A stretch of DNA of 42,500 nucleotides from Theodoxus fluviatilis (GCA_034096865.1 JAWQFJ010006340.1:60001-102500); one strand, 5' to 3'. Numbered from the stretch's first letter, positions 1-10,940 are shown. Notes: generated from the letters alone by a model not told the origin. Translations and numbers: made by a program.

Positions 1-815
1 TGATTCGGTGCAAGGTTGCTGTGCTTAAATGTGGCTGGGTCCACTCCGGTTTGGTTGCGTCACCATGCAAGGCGGTTTGATAATTACTTCAAAATGTAAT
101 TTGCTGAGCGTTGATGATAAATGGCTTGCTTTGTGTTCATTGGTGAGGAGCTAATGTGGCGAGGTCCACCGACTCTCAGTCAACAAAGGTCGCTCTGACG
201 CTGGTTCACACTGCAATAGTAAGTCTAATCATTCTCCTTAGAAGGAGCTGTGTACGATCTCAGCTGACCTACACTCACAATGGGCCCTCTATTCGACATG
301 AAATGCCCTTTGAGAGAATATTCGGCGTAAGATGCATGCATTACAGAAGCACAAGCGGCCCATAGAATTTCTGTTTCATCCGCCATTTTCCCTCAATCAC
401 TGCTGTACAATGTGGTTTGTGACGCAAGCAGAAACCAGTTTATTAACTTTTTCTGCCCTGCAAAACCTTGCACTACCGGCTGTTCCCCCGGTAGCAGCTT
501 TGACTAACATTTTGAAAGCATATCGTTGTTATTCAAAACATCTAGTCATCATAGGTTTCTAGCGGATGTGTGTAACATAACAGTGCAATATGATCCACTA
601 GTGACTGACATCTCCAAAAATCCAGAAATATAAAACATAAATCCCATCTGATCCACGTTTGTTTGCTGCCCCTCGTATGCACTCTAAATTATCTTTGTCT
701 TTCTACCTGACTGAGATGACGTGCGTGCATGATTTATGTACCCGACTGTGCATGTTCTTATGCAAAAGCGACATGCGCATTAATTAATCGCGTTGTTTGA
801 TGTTAACTCGCCTCT
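1..815. other. intergenic, no gene seen
   Basis: Unique-looking sequence of mixed composition. The short open frames at 156-365 and 332-562 (+) have no recognisable motif and no convincing splice context. No repeat or RNA structure was noticed. Confidence 0.5.
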
Positions 816-898
816 CTGGCTGAGCTACAGGAGCAGGTCCCGAAAGCTCGGCAGCCCCTGGCTGAGCTACAGGAGCAGGCCCCGAAAGCTCGGCAGCC
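816..898. repeat. two tandem copies of a 42-bp unit
   Basis: The unit starting CTGGCTGAGCTACAGGAGCA occurs at 816 and again at 858 with very few differences. As 42 is a multiple of three, both strands stay open: the + strand reads a 14-residue repeat beginning LAELQEQ, followed by an acidic stretch. A stop at 804-806 lies just upstream in that frame. It abuts the LINE tail at 944. It could be a minisatellite or the remnant of an exon. Confidence 0.75.
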
Positions 899-942
899 AG
901 CAGTGGCAGCCGAAGAGGAAGACATCGAGGGAGTTCGGCCAT

Positions 943-943
<1 letters not shown>

Positions 944-1003
<60 letters not shown>

Positions 1004-1445
1004 AGATTACTTGTACGCACATACCTTCCCTAATAGGCAGGCTCATGGCGTTTACAATGAAAAGTCCACACTCATACAAAGCATTCCAACACTCGCACAC
1101 TGTACAGTTGAAATAAAAGAAGAGTTAAATACAATACAATTAATTAACATAGCAGACAATAATCAAAACACGAAACATAGAAGAGTCGCCTTGTGAAGCA
1201 CCTCACTGCTCGTTAGGAAAGACTGACCGGAACAGGTGTGTCTTAAGGGAGGTTTTGAACTGGGACATGGAATCAGAGTGACGGACAGGGAAAGGTAGGC
1301 TATTCCATGTTACAGGGCCGATGTAAGAACAAGATCGCTGTCCTTGAATTTTTTTTTGCGACGGGGGACATTTAACGTTTTGGTGTCTGCAGCTGAACGG
1401 TTATTTCTAGCGGGGGTGTAGACAGTGAGAATTTGTTTGAGTGCG
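944..1445 (-). mobile_element. 5'-truncated LINE (non-LTR retrotransposon) 3' end with TAA tail
   Basis: Read on the minus strand, about 1445-1203 encodes the typical C-terminus of a LINE reverse-transcriptase protein: a YTPARNNRSAADTKTLNVP block, then VTWNSLPFPVRHSDSM and FKTSLKTHLFR, ending at a TGA (complement of 1203-1205). The first block and the rest are in different frames; the shift falls at the run of nine T at 1349-1357, so the copy is dead. About 200 bp of 3'UTR (1003-1202) follow, and then (TTA)n at 1002-944, which is the element's 3' tail rather than an independent microsatellite. The clade (CR1/L2/RTE-like) is not resolved. Confidence 0.85.
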
Positions 1446-2190
1446 TGTGGTGCAGTTTGTCACTCTTAATAACGTGCGAAATCACGTACGAACTTGTGAA
1501 GACAGACAAGAAGCTATTGCATTGCTATGTCCTGTCAGTCATCATTTATCGTGCCTGTCTTCTGTTAATGCAAAATGACCGTGGATTACGCTCTATGTTT
1601 GATATCAGCTCATCACGTGTGAAGTCACTACAGATTCCTGTCGACACATAGGAAGATGTTTGAGCGATTTGCCTTTTTGTCTGCTCTGTAAGTCACCTTT
1701 GACGTCAAACTATATACAGAATTATATGGATCACGTGAAATATCACATAGCGATACTTTGTCGACAAATGGAAAGTTATTGCAATACTCTGAGCAGCTTC
1801 ATCCGATAGGGCGATGTCGATCTACAAAGCAAAAAGGACAGGACAGGTCTTCCCCGCCTCTAGAGAGAGGCGCAGGTGCTCTGAGAGTGAGTGGCCTTTG
1901 CGCTTGTGCCAGAATTGTTTTTTCAAATAAATTATCTTGGGGCTTCTGCACTTGTCTCCACACTTTAAAAAACAAGGGGGGGGGGGGGGACCTTCATAGT
2001 CACACTGGAAACCAAGTACACTCTCTCGCACTTATGTACGGTCTCCGGAGAGCCTAAACGCTTTGCTACGTGTGTGCGCGCTTCCAGTCTTTGCATAGCG
2101 AGAAGACAGTACTCCTAATACTTAACGCTTCATCTAATAACGGCAACTATGGTAAAAGGGGCAAGGAGGGTATCACACCATCAGACAAAC
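1446..2190. other. intergenic, weak degenerate repeats
   Basis: Three loosely similar stretches around 1471, 1611 and 1729 share a TCACGTG-like core followed by TGTCGACA-like sequence. A G run occupies about 1976-1989. No gene is supported. Confidence 0.4.
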
Positions 2191-2202
2191 GTACGCACGC
2201 AT

Positions 2203-2253
<51 letters not shown>
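2203..2253. repeat. (CA)n microsatellite
   Basis: Uninterrupted CA dinucleotides. The histidine/threonine open frames over it are artefacts of the repeat. Confidence 0.95.
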
Positions 2254-2255
<2 letters not shown>

Positions 2256-2692
2256 GCTTTCACACGGGAAGATCTCTAACAAAGCCCTTGTCATCCCAAG
2301 TCTCCAGCTACAGTGGGCCACACACCGGGCCGGAAGCACTTGGTGACCTCTGCCCCCAAACTGGGGTCAAAGGTCCTCTGTGCGACGAGGCGTTAAGTTC
2401 CAGGCTCTGAAAGACCTAGCCCTGCTGAATCAAGAAAAAAGGCGGGGGAGGAGGAGGGGAGGAGGGGGGAGGAGGGTGTGTGTGTGATTAGCGATGTGAA
2501 GGAGGGGCAACTGGGGTGAGAAGGCGGGGGAAGGGAGGGGCATGGGAGAATCTGGGGTGTGAGAACACTACCGGGGGAAGAATGTTTAATGATGCGTGCG
2601 TTGTTGTCTGCTTGAGAGTTTTTGAAGGTCGCACTTGTGTGGGAGGGATACAGTTACTGTATATGTTTGGCTCAGTGAATACAGTGGAGATA

Positions 2693-2693
<1 letters not shown>
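2254..2693. other. intergenic, purine-rich
   Basis: GGA/GGGGA-rich sequence at about 2440-2580 with no recognisable gene. Confidence 0.5.
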
Positions 2694-3186
<493 letters not shown>

Positions 3187-3496
3187 CGTGTACACGCACG
3201 ACTTTAGTGCCAGTATGCTGACATTGTAACTGACGCAGGCGCTAAAAATGGCGATTCACATTGCAAAAATCATCCATCAGTTCTCACAAAAGCTTGATAT
3301 TCTCTGGCAATACCATGTCAAGTATAATCTGGATAAACGGACAGTAGCAATGGATTGTGCAAATATTTGTCACAACTTATCCAACAACCCCTCAGTAACT
3401 ACTAACATTGAAGCTTCTGAGCAGATTTACTCTGATGCATGATCAAGGAGACAGATAACCTTTTCAGCAAGGCCTCAGGGAGATAGAACAATGACA
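3187..3496. other. intergenic, no gene seen
   Basis: A 64-codon open frame at 3248-3442 (+) shows no motif. No structure was noticed. Confidence 0.4.
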
Positions 3497-4350
3497 CCAG
3501 AGAGAGTGTGAGAATGGTGGAGAGAGGTGGGAATGGTGGAGAGAGTGTGAGAATGGTGGAGAGAGGTGAGAATGGTGGAGAGAGTGTGAGAATGGTGGAG
3601 AGAGGTGGGAATGGTGGAGAGAGTGTGAGAATGGTGGAGAGAGTGTGAGAATGGTGGAGAGAGGTGAGAATGGTGGAGAGAGTGTGAGAATGGTGGAGAG
3701 AGGTGAGAATGGTGGAGAGAGGTGGGAATGGTGGAGAGAGTGTGAGAATGGTGGAGGGCAGTGAGAGATATGGAGAGAGTTCAGAATGGTGGTGAGTGGT
3801 GAAACTGGTGGAGGGCAGTGAGAGAGATGGAGAGAGTTAAGAATGGTGGAGAGAGGTGAGAATGGTGGAGGGCAGTGAAAGTGATGGTGAAAGTTACGAA
3901 TGGTGGAGAGAGGTGAGAATGGTGGAGGGCAGTGAAAGTGATGGTGAAAGTTACGAATGGTGGAGAGAGGTGAGAATGGTGGAGGGCAGTGAAAGTGATG
4001 GTGAAAGTTAAGAATGGTGGAGAGGGATGAAAATAATGGAGGGTAGTTAGAGCGATGGAGTGGATGATACAGTGTGGTGGTGAGTGGTGAGAAGTGGTGA
4101 AAGTGGAGAGCATGGTGGAATTGATGAGAGAGGAGAGTGTGGCGGTAAAAGTAATGAGAGTGGAGAGTGGTGGAGAGTGGTGAAAAGTGGTGAGTATAGA
4201 GAGTGGTGGAGTATGGTGAAAAGTGGTGAGGGTGGTGAAGAGTGGCGGTGAGGGTGGTGGAGAGTGGTGGTGAGGGTGGTGGAGAGTGGTGGAGAGTGGT
4301 GGTGAGGGTGGTGAAGAGTAGCGGTAAGAGTAGTCAGAGTGGCGAGTGGT
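3497..4350. repeat. GGTGGAGAGAG minisatellite with 57-bp higher-order unit
   Basis: About 850 bp built on a 19-20 bp unit of the type GAGAATGGTGGAGAGAGG. Between 3841 and 4015 the array shows a clean 57-bp period (starts at 3841, 3898, 3955, with a fourth start at 4012), i.e. three basic units. From about 4080 it decays into looser GTGGTGAGAGTGG repeats. The long minus-strand frames (110 and 238 codons) read HHSPPF-type repeats and are not a gene. Confidence 0.9.
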
Positions 4351-4996
4351 GGTGAAGGTGATGAGCGTGCTGGACAGTGAAAGGACTTACACATGAGAGA
4401 GCGATAAACATGATGGATAGTCATAGATGTGGTGACAGTGATGAAGAATGATGGCAGTGGATGAAAAAGGTAAAAACAGTGAAAGACTGTAGAAGACAAT
4501 GGAGAAAGTAATGAACGTGCAACGAGCCATAGATAAAGTGCGTCTGCGAGACTAAAAGTTGCAAGATGGATATACAGTTGAATGGAAGGGTGTAGTGAAG
4601 GGGAAGAAGAGACTAAAGTAAGGCTATTAAGGAACAGGGGGTCCAGGGAAAGAAGAGGGGAAGGAGGAGGGAGACGGCCAGTGCGAACGTGATGCCTGTG
4701 GCGTCGCTCTAATGACGACACTAGTGACGTAAGCTCAAGCAGCTTTTTGCCTCTCGCCGCCAAGGCGCCATGAGCTCCTCAGGGAGGGAGGGGGACAGAG
4801 GGGGTACGGAGGGGGATGAGGGGGATTAGGAACGGAAGGGTAAGAGGGGAGGAGATGGGGTAAGGAAGAAGTACAGTAGAGGAGGATGGAAGGTTATTTC
4901 TTGACAAACGGATGTGTGCTTGATTAATGCTTAAGCTGGTAATTGAAGTTTCCGTGCACTGAATTTTTATATTGCAGACGCAGATCTGCAAATTGA

Positions 4997-5000
<4 letters not shown>
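4351..5000. other. intergenic, no gene seen
   Basis: Purine-rich on the + strand (about 4560-4870). No gene, RNA or transposon signature was recognised. Confidence 0.45.
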
Positions 5001-5044
<44 letters not shown>

Positions 5045-5180
5045 CTGCACATACACGCACACGTACACACACACACACACGCGCGCGCGCGCGCGCATAC
5101 ACATACACACACAGACACACAAGCACACACACACACACACACGCACACGCACACACTCACGTGCACATCACACACACACA

Positions 5181-5212
<32 letters not shown>
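5001..5212. repeat. interrupted (CA)n with a (CG)n core
   Basis: CA dinucleotides interrupted by GCGCGC at about 5080-5096 and scattered single-base changes, which suggests an old locus. Confidence 0.95.
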
Positions 5213-5215
<3 letters not shown>

Positions 5216-5651
5216 TCATCTCAGGGTTGTGTGGGTGATGAGGGAACTGACTCATGCAGATAAAACTGGCTATCTATTTGTGCCCTAAGCAATGGTGTGT
5301 GCCACACTCTAATGCATATCGGAGTATGTGAAACTACCCAGACAGAGAGTTCACATGTGCAAATGCATAAACGTTATGATAACATACACCTATATCAGAG
5401 AGTGCTGGCAACAAAACTGTTTGCCGATGTATTTATCGTGTACAGTGCTTCAGTAAAGCATCGACGCATTTCTGAATACACAGCACAACGTGCAGCGCAC
5501 ACGCTGCAAGGCACCACAGTCCCAGACAAACCAACGCGAGGCTGCGTTCCCGATCTGCACCACACTGGCGCCTCTGCTCCAGCTTTTGCCGAGTTGGCAG
5601 GGTCGGTGTCAGGTCATATGATTGATGGGACCGTTCTCCCTCCTTCCTCCC
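5213..5651. other. intergenic, no gene seen
   Basis: A 165-codon + frame (5297-5794) runs into the CT repeat and has no motif. Treated as chance. Confidence 0.4.
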
Positions 5652-5665
5652 CCCTCTCTCTCTCC

Positions 5666-5707
<42 letters not shown>

Positions 5708-6030
5708 TCTTTCTCCTCTTTTCTTTGTCTTCCTTTCTGGCTTTCTCGCACTCTATCCCCACCCCCCACCCTCCACCAGTCTTCCTTCACTTAAGTTTCC
5801 TCCAGTCTCCTCAAATTTTCTTTAGTCATACACCTCAAAGGCCCTTCTTCTCGTTTCTTCCCCTTACCCCCCCCCCCCCCCCCCCCCCCCTCCCCCTTGC
5901 TCTTCCGTACCCCCCCCCCCCCCCCCGCACTTCCTCCCCACCCCATACTCCTATTCCTCTCTGTCTTTCTCACTTTTTCCTCCCGCCTTCCTCGGACTCC
6001 CCCCTCCAAGCCCCCCCCCCCCCCCCCCCG
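5652..6030. repeat. pyrimidine tract: (CT)n plus three long C runs
   Basis: (CT)n at about 5652-5702 is followed by C-rich sequence with C homopolymers at 5867-5890 (24 bp), about 5910-5926 and 6011-6029. The complementary strand is strongly G-rich, so quadruplex or triplex formation is possible. Homopolymer lengths may also be assembly-sensitive. Confidence 0.9.
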
Positions 6031-6190
6031 GCCCTGGCCCTAGGCTGGTATTGCTCTCGACACAGCTTGGCTGATGCTCTTCAGTCTGTACTCCACTCAC
6101 CCAGTGCCCGAGTGACCTTCTTCCAGCGTGAGAACCTCTGTCAAGAGTAGTGTCTGTCTTGGGTACTAGTGCACGAGGGAAGGAGGGAAG

Positions 6191-6193
<3 letters not shown>

Positions 6194-6243
<50 letters not shown>

Positions 6244-6312
6244 AAGAGAGAGAGAGAACGAGAGAGAGAGAGAAAGAGAGAGAGAGAGAACAGAAGCAGG
6301 AATAGGCGGGAG
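6194..6312. repeat. (GA)n with a 20-bp cassette, left part of a split array
   Basis: GA dinucleotides interrupted by A/C substitutions, then ACAGAAGCAGGAATAGGCGG at 6290-6309 and a few more GA. The same cassette recurs inside the GA array at 7370-7596. Confidence 0.9.
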
Positions 6313-7050
6313 AGAGATTGTTTCTTTATTTATCAAGGATGAAATTTTAGGCATTTCTGCCTATCTTACAAATTGTCCTTGCTCACAAAGAAATGAAAAC
6401 ATGGATAATTAAGACAAAAAATACACAGTAGCTAATCTATGTACAACAATTGCTAAGGTATATGATGAATATGATCAACAATGACAAAGATTTTAGTAGA
6501 TGCCTTTGACAACCGTCAGCTCAGTGAGTCTTCAAGTTCAAGCAATACGTGTCATATGTACAGGCGACAGCAGTGAGATTATCTGAATAGATAATCACGT
6601 ATGGATGCTTTAAAAGACTTCATGGAAGTATTGTTCCTTAGGTGCAATGGGAGTGTATTCCATATCATAACACCTGAATATGTAAAACTGCCTTTGAAAA
6701 TGTCTACTCTAGGTTGTGGTAGAATGAAAGTGTTGCGAGATAGTGAATGGCTTGTTTGGGGACGAATGAAGAGATCAGTAAGATACTTCGGTGCTCGTGA
6801 ATGAGCAATTTTGTGCATAAGGATGCATTTACTGAGGAAGAGGTGTTTTTGGAAGGGTAGTAAGCCAAGATTTCTGATCTTTTCATCCGTAGACAATATT
6901 GAGTCGGAAATGATACGCTTGACAGCTCGTCTGTACAGTGATTTAATCTTGTTCAAGTGCACTGCCATAGAGCCATCCCATACAACAGATGCAAAATTAA
7001 TATGGGAATTTATGTGTGCGTGAAAAAACATTGTGCATGCATCGGTGGTG

Positions 7051-7053
<3 letters not shown>
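6313..7053 (-). mobile_element. 5'-truncated LINE fragment inserted in GA DNA
   Basis: The minus strand is open for 150 codons (7031-6579) and encodes the C-terminal part of a LINE reverse transcriptase: HINFASVVWDG, then LNKIKSLYRRAVKRI, a LGLLPF block and the terminal SGVMIWNTLPLHLRN...IRDYLFR. Homology extends upstream of the first Met (a TDA..MFF block) to about 7050, where the sequence switches abruptly to (GA)n. About 265 bp of 3'UTR follow, with AATAAAG at the 3' edge near 6325. This stretch has no frameshift, so it is younger than the copy at 944. Clade not assigned. Confidence 0.85.

Positions 7054-7054
<1 letters not shown>

Positions 7055-7109
<55 letters not shown>
7055..7109. repeat. 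(GA)n microsatellite flanking the LINE
   Basis: Pure GA dinucleotides directly at the 5'-truncated end of the LINE fragment, probably the right half of the tract into which the LINE inserted. Confidence 0.9.
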
Positions 7110-7111
<2 letters not shown>

Positions 7112-7369
7112 AAAATGTACAACTGCATACACAGGTAACAAGGTGACTTAGAATCCAGAAGGAGTTTAACAGATTCTGTAAAAATCTGTATGTATTATTT
7201 CTCGTACTTAAAATGCAGTTGGTAGCTGCTTGAGCATCTTTATTACAACCACATACATAAAACATCGTTTGGTCAAGGTAAGTTGTTCTTTGTTAGCGTA
7301 GTAGTTTGTTTCACCTCCTTTTTGTTTTTACTGTCCATTCGCATTATCAGGAGGATGTTCTATTTGAGA

Positions 7370-7426
7370 CACAGAGAGAGAGAGAGAGAGAGAGTAGAGA
7401 GAGAGAGAACAGAAGCAGATATAGAC

Positions 7427-7480
<54 letters not shown>

Positions 7481-7496
7481 AGAAGCAGATATAGAC

Positions 7497-7578
<82 letters not shown>

Positions 7579-7596
7579 AGAAGAAGATATAGACGG
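7370..7596. repeat. (GA)n array with three copies of a 20-bp cassette
   Basis: GA tracts alternate with ACAGAAGCAGATATAGACGG at 7409-7428 and 7479-7498 and a variant at 7577-7596. This is a compound minisatellite whose long spacers are the GA runs. The open frames here are artefacts. Confidence 0.95.
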
Positions 7597-8048
7597 AAGA
7601 GTATAAAATAAACCATGACCAACAAGAGGGTCATGTGAGAGAAAAGAGAGAGCATGAGGAAGAGCTGGAAAAGTCAAACAGAAATAGAAGCAACAGGTGG
7701 AAAAACAGAAGCGAGGCGAGGCGGAGAAAGATGAGTAGGAAGAGAAGAAGGAGGAGGAGAATGAAGAAAAATAGGAGTAGGAGTAGAAACAGGAGGGGCA
7801 ACGAATAAATGAAAAGCAGAGCGGGAGAAAGGGAGTAAGACAAGGAGGAACAACAGCAAGAACGGTAGTGCTGGATGGGTCAGGCGGTAAAGCAAGAGAA
7901 GCGAGAGAAGAGGGATGGGGTGGTGGAGAAGAAGGGAAGGGAACCAGCAGAGCAGGAGGGATGAAGAAAATAAAACAGAGAAAACAGAGGCGAAACGAAG
8001 ACCTAAAGAGGAAAGAAACTCAAAGAGATGACACTTTAAAAAACTGCA
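7597..8048. other. purine-rich intergenic
   Basis: The + strand is very A/G-rich (AGAGGAGGAG-like), giving K/E/R-rich + frames and L/F-rich minus frames. No gene motif is visible. Confidence 0.45.
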
Positions 8049-8520
8049 TTTATTCAACATAATGAAATAGATAGCACACATGGGTTATTGCGCTTGGGGA
8101 CAGTGTTTACAAGTTGTAAATTTTACAGTTATACTGGTCGCAGTTCATGCCATTTGGTTGGGAAGAACTTTAGACTCCCTTCTATTCTGGCGGATAATTC
8201 TTCAATCTCCAAAATTGTCTGCATGTGTCTAAGAAAGTCTTGTGAACCAGGAGGGGCGTTCAGAAGTTATTCTGTAATAAACATGTCCTTTTTTTGGGCA
8301 AGCAATATGACCCTATTGACTGCAGTGTTCTCTATAGTCACACCAACCAGTCGTTTGCAGCTTTACAGGGCTACCATTCTGTTGCACTTTTTACTGAGGT
8401 CAGTCTATACTCTTCTCCATAAGACGCCATTACGTTGACGAGCGATGAAGAGAGGGTCACGATGACAATTAACCCCTCGCAGCTCCGCCCACCGCGCATA
8501 TCCCCAGCCAATCGGCGCCC
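8049..8520 (-). pseudogene. possible unrecognised small gene or decayed retrocopy
   Basis: Read on the minus strand: a promoter-like cluster (ATTGG inverted CCAAT box and GGGCGGAG GC box, about 8513-8482) precedes an ATG in good context (8430-8428, GTAATGGCG) that opens only 19 codons. A second frame carries a coherent 45-residue segment (containing LRHMQTILEIEEL and FFPTKWHELRPV) ending at a TAA (8131-8129), with in-frame stops further upstream. An AATAAA signal lies at 8054-8049, followed by a T-rich stretch. I do not recognise the protein. It may be a decayed retrocopy, a short spliced gene whose introns I cannot place, or coincidence. Confidence 0.25.
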
Positions 8521-8562
8521 ATGTAGTTGTCAAGCAGTTCCCACGTGGCGTTACTGGGCAGC

Positions 8563-8671
8563 CTTTTTCTTTGTTTCTTTCTTTGTTTGTTTCTTTGTTT
8601 CTTTCTTTGTTTGTTTGTTTCTTTCTTTCTTTCTTTCTTTGTTTGTTTGTTTCTTTCTTTTTTCCTTTTAT
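8563..8671. repeat. (TTTC/TTTG)n microsatellite
   Basis: Mixed TTTC and TTTG tetranucleotides. Confidence 0.95.
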
Positions 8672-8699
8672 TTATTTTAGACAAGCAGACTCTTGTTGA

Positions 8700-9065
8700 G
8701 AAATAAACAGTACTTACGTTCCAGGTGGAAAAACACTGCTGTAGTCGAAACGTGTGCGGGGTTGGGGGGTGGAAGGTGGGGGAAGGGAGTGGGAGTGTAT
8801 GATCGTTTGTAGGAAACAGTTTATGACTGCAATTCCAATAGTTTTAAATACATCAGTAGAGTACTATTCGTCTCAGATTCGGCGTGGGGAGAGCGATGCG
8901 ATGATTGGATTAACAGACGATAGCTTTGATGACTTGATGTGAAGTCCCTTGCAGTTCAAGGCATGGGTCTATGTCTTATTTCCCCTTCTCGTCCGTTATG
9001 CAACATGCACAGACTTATTCTTATCCAGTCATTGATCTTTTTCCTTCTCTTACTCTTGCACAACC

Positions 9066-9068
<3 letters not shown>
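8700..9068. other. intergenic, no gene seen
   Basis: No motif recognised. A G-rich patch lies at 8757-8795. Confidence 0.4.
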
Positions 9069-9142
<74 letters not shown>

Positions 9143-9158
9143 TGTGTGTGTGTGTGTA
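9069..9158. repeat. (GT)n microsatellite
   Basis: Near-pure GT dinucleotides with one GG interruption near 9136. Confidence 0.95.
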
Positions 9159-9324
9159 TACCAGTACTTTTTCTTAGGTTGTTATTCCTTCTTTATCTTT
9201 AAAAAATGTATAATCATATTTGTAAATGCATGAGAGTGCTCTCGAGTGAGTCTGAGTGTATTGGTGAACATGCATGTGCACGCTCGCGCGCGCATGTGTG
9301 CATGTGTGTGCGAGCCTGTGCTTC

Positions 9325-9453
9325 AGCCTGTCTGTCTGCCTGCCTGCCTGCCTGCCAGCCAGCCCGCCCGCCCGCCCGCCAGCTCGTCCGTCTGTCCGTC
9401 CGTCCACCCGCCCGCTCGCCCGCTCGCCCTGTCTGTCTGTTTGTCTGTCTGTC
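9325..9453. repeat. degenerate tetranucleotide array (CTGC/CCGC/GTCC/CTGT)
   Basis: Successive blocks of TGCC, CGCC, GTCC and GTCT units, the same family of tetranucleotides as at 2694-3186 on the opposite strand. Confidence 0.9.
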
Positions 9454-9681
9454 TTCATCAGTGTACCTCTCTCTCACGCGACACTTTTTACACCATCTAC
9501 TCAGAGACACAACCCCCCACCCCCCCACACCCCCCCCCCTTTGAACATTGCGACCTTCTTGGTTTCCGTTCCCGTCATCCTTCAACTCTTTTCCGGGATG
9601 CACTGTTTCCGCAAAAAGCGTCGCGCGTCATCGGTGCGTCAGAGTCCAGGATACAGTTCCATCACGTCGTGCAGCGTCTTG

Positions 9682-10940
9682 GGGCCGGTTGCTCAACAAG
9701 CCGTTATCGGCTAGCTGTCAGCTAAAACGCAACCTACCAGCTAAATCAGCGCCGGATAGCTTAACTGGGTTGCTCGTGCGCCAGTTTGACTACCTGACAG
9801 CTAAGTTAGCGGGAATAATTTAGAGGTGGTCGGAGCAGCTCTAAAGTCCCTTAGTTGGAAGGTAAACATGGCGGCGATCATTCACTAGAGTTTTCGTCAG
9901 CGATATCAGAGACGAAATCGGGTGTATCGAGATCGCTTTGATCCTTTGTGGAGTTGGGACGGTTGGGAAGGGGTAGTAGGGTATTTTTCGTGATCAAATT
10001 TGACTTCGAAGTGACTTTTTTAGGTCCTCGTAAGTTTGAGTCGGCCTTCGTCCTATGCTCGCATTTTTGGTGGACCAACGCGGATCATATATATACGTTA
10101 ACGACTCGCTATGATGTCATGTGAGTCAGTAGACGTGGGGGATAAAGCGCGGGACTGTGAACACTCGCAAGTCCCAAAGTCATTGGGTTCGAACCCCGGA
10201 AAAGTTTTATTTTTTTATTATTTTAATGCAGTTTTCAACATGTAACAGTACTTACTCTTCTTTTATTATCAATGTGTTTGGTATTTCCAAGTCAGAGTTT
10301 GTATGTAAACATGCTATAAAATATTCACACATCAGCAGTGCGTAGCAAGGGTACCCGCTAGTTGCTCATAATCTACACGAGGTTTAATTCATTTACCGTG
10401 CTTTTGGCGGTAAAATTTTGTTACCAGTCAAAAGCAACACAATCCTTCTCGAGATTGATCCATTGCCGATAATCTGGTAAGCTGTCTGAAAGACGCGAAA
10501 ACTGAAGATAGTTGTATTATAAACACAGCCAAAGGAAGGTTCGACGACAATTACAATGTATTTATAATCTTTCCTGGTGTCGCTGAGGTCCACGCGTCAG
10601 GTATACATAAAGTGCGCGAAGCTTGGCTGGGCTCGTATCAACTCTCTCGCTGACGCTGTGCGTTCGCCTCCTTCCGTGTGGAAAATCCCCAACCCACCCA
10701 ATCAAATAGCTCGTTGCATTCATCAACTAACCAATGAAAAAGCTCTCTTTATTACCTTGTGACGTAGCAGGACTAACATTCAGCTACTCGCGTTAGCTTC
10801 AAGGTAACTAGCTTTCAGTTAAATTGACGCTGTGCAACTCCGATAGATAGTGTCCCTAACTGCTAGCTAGTTACCTTGCAACTAGTCACTAACTGACACT
10901 AAATTAGCTGGCAGGTAGGCATTTGTTGAGCAACCGGCCC
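9682..10940. mobile_element. non-autonomous DNA transposon, 18-bp perfect inverted ends, 3-bp duplication
   Basis: GGGCCGGTTGCTCAACAA at 9682-9699 is matched perfectly and inverted at 10923-10940. TTG flanks both sides (9679-9681 and 10941-10943), as expected for a 3-bp target duplication. Inside each end lie several AGCTAA/TAGCTG/CAGCTAA-like motifs in both orientations (9705-9810 and 10770-10920), which look like subterminal protein-binding repeats. There is no transposase-like frame. The 3-bp duplication and G-rich ends fit the PIF/Harbinger type, though the usual duplication there is TWA, so the superfamily is an inference. Confidence 0.85.
10118..10196 (+). repeat. tRNA-like SINE head
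   Basis: A perfect B-box-like GGGTTCGAACCCC (about 10185-10197) is preceded, at roughly tRNA spacing, by an A-box-like TAGACGTGGGGG and an anticodon-arm-like hairpin. The GGGACT..AGTCCC stem encloses an over-long loop that looks like CTCGCAA with about 8 extra bases. A T-rich tail follows. It is not a functional tRNA gene. Best read as the 5' part of a tRNA-derived SINE nested in the DNA transposon. Confidence 0.45.

Noticed and set aside
4047..4763. 238-codon minus frame rich in HHSPP
   Set aside because: Mostly translation of the GGTGGAGAG minisatellite; no domain or splice context.
10118..10196. A functional tRNA gene
   Set aside because: The anticodon loop is too long and no acceptor stem pairs; better explained as a SINE head.
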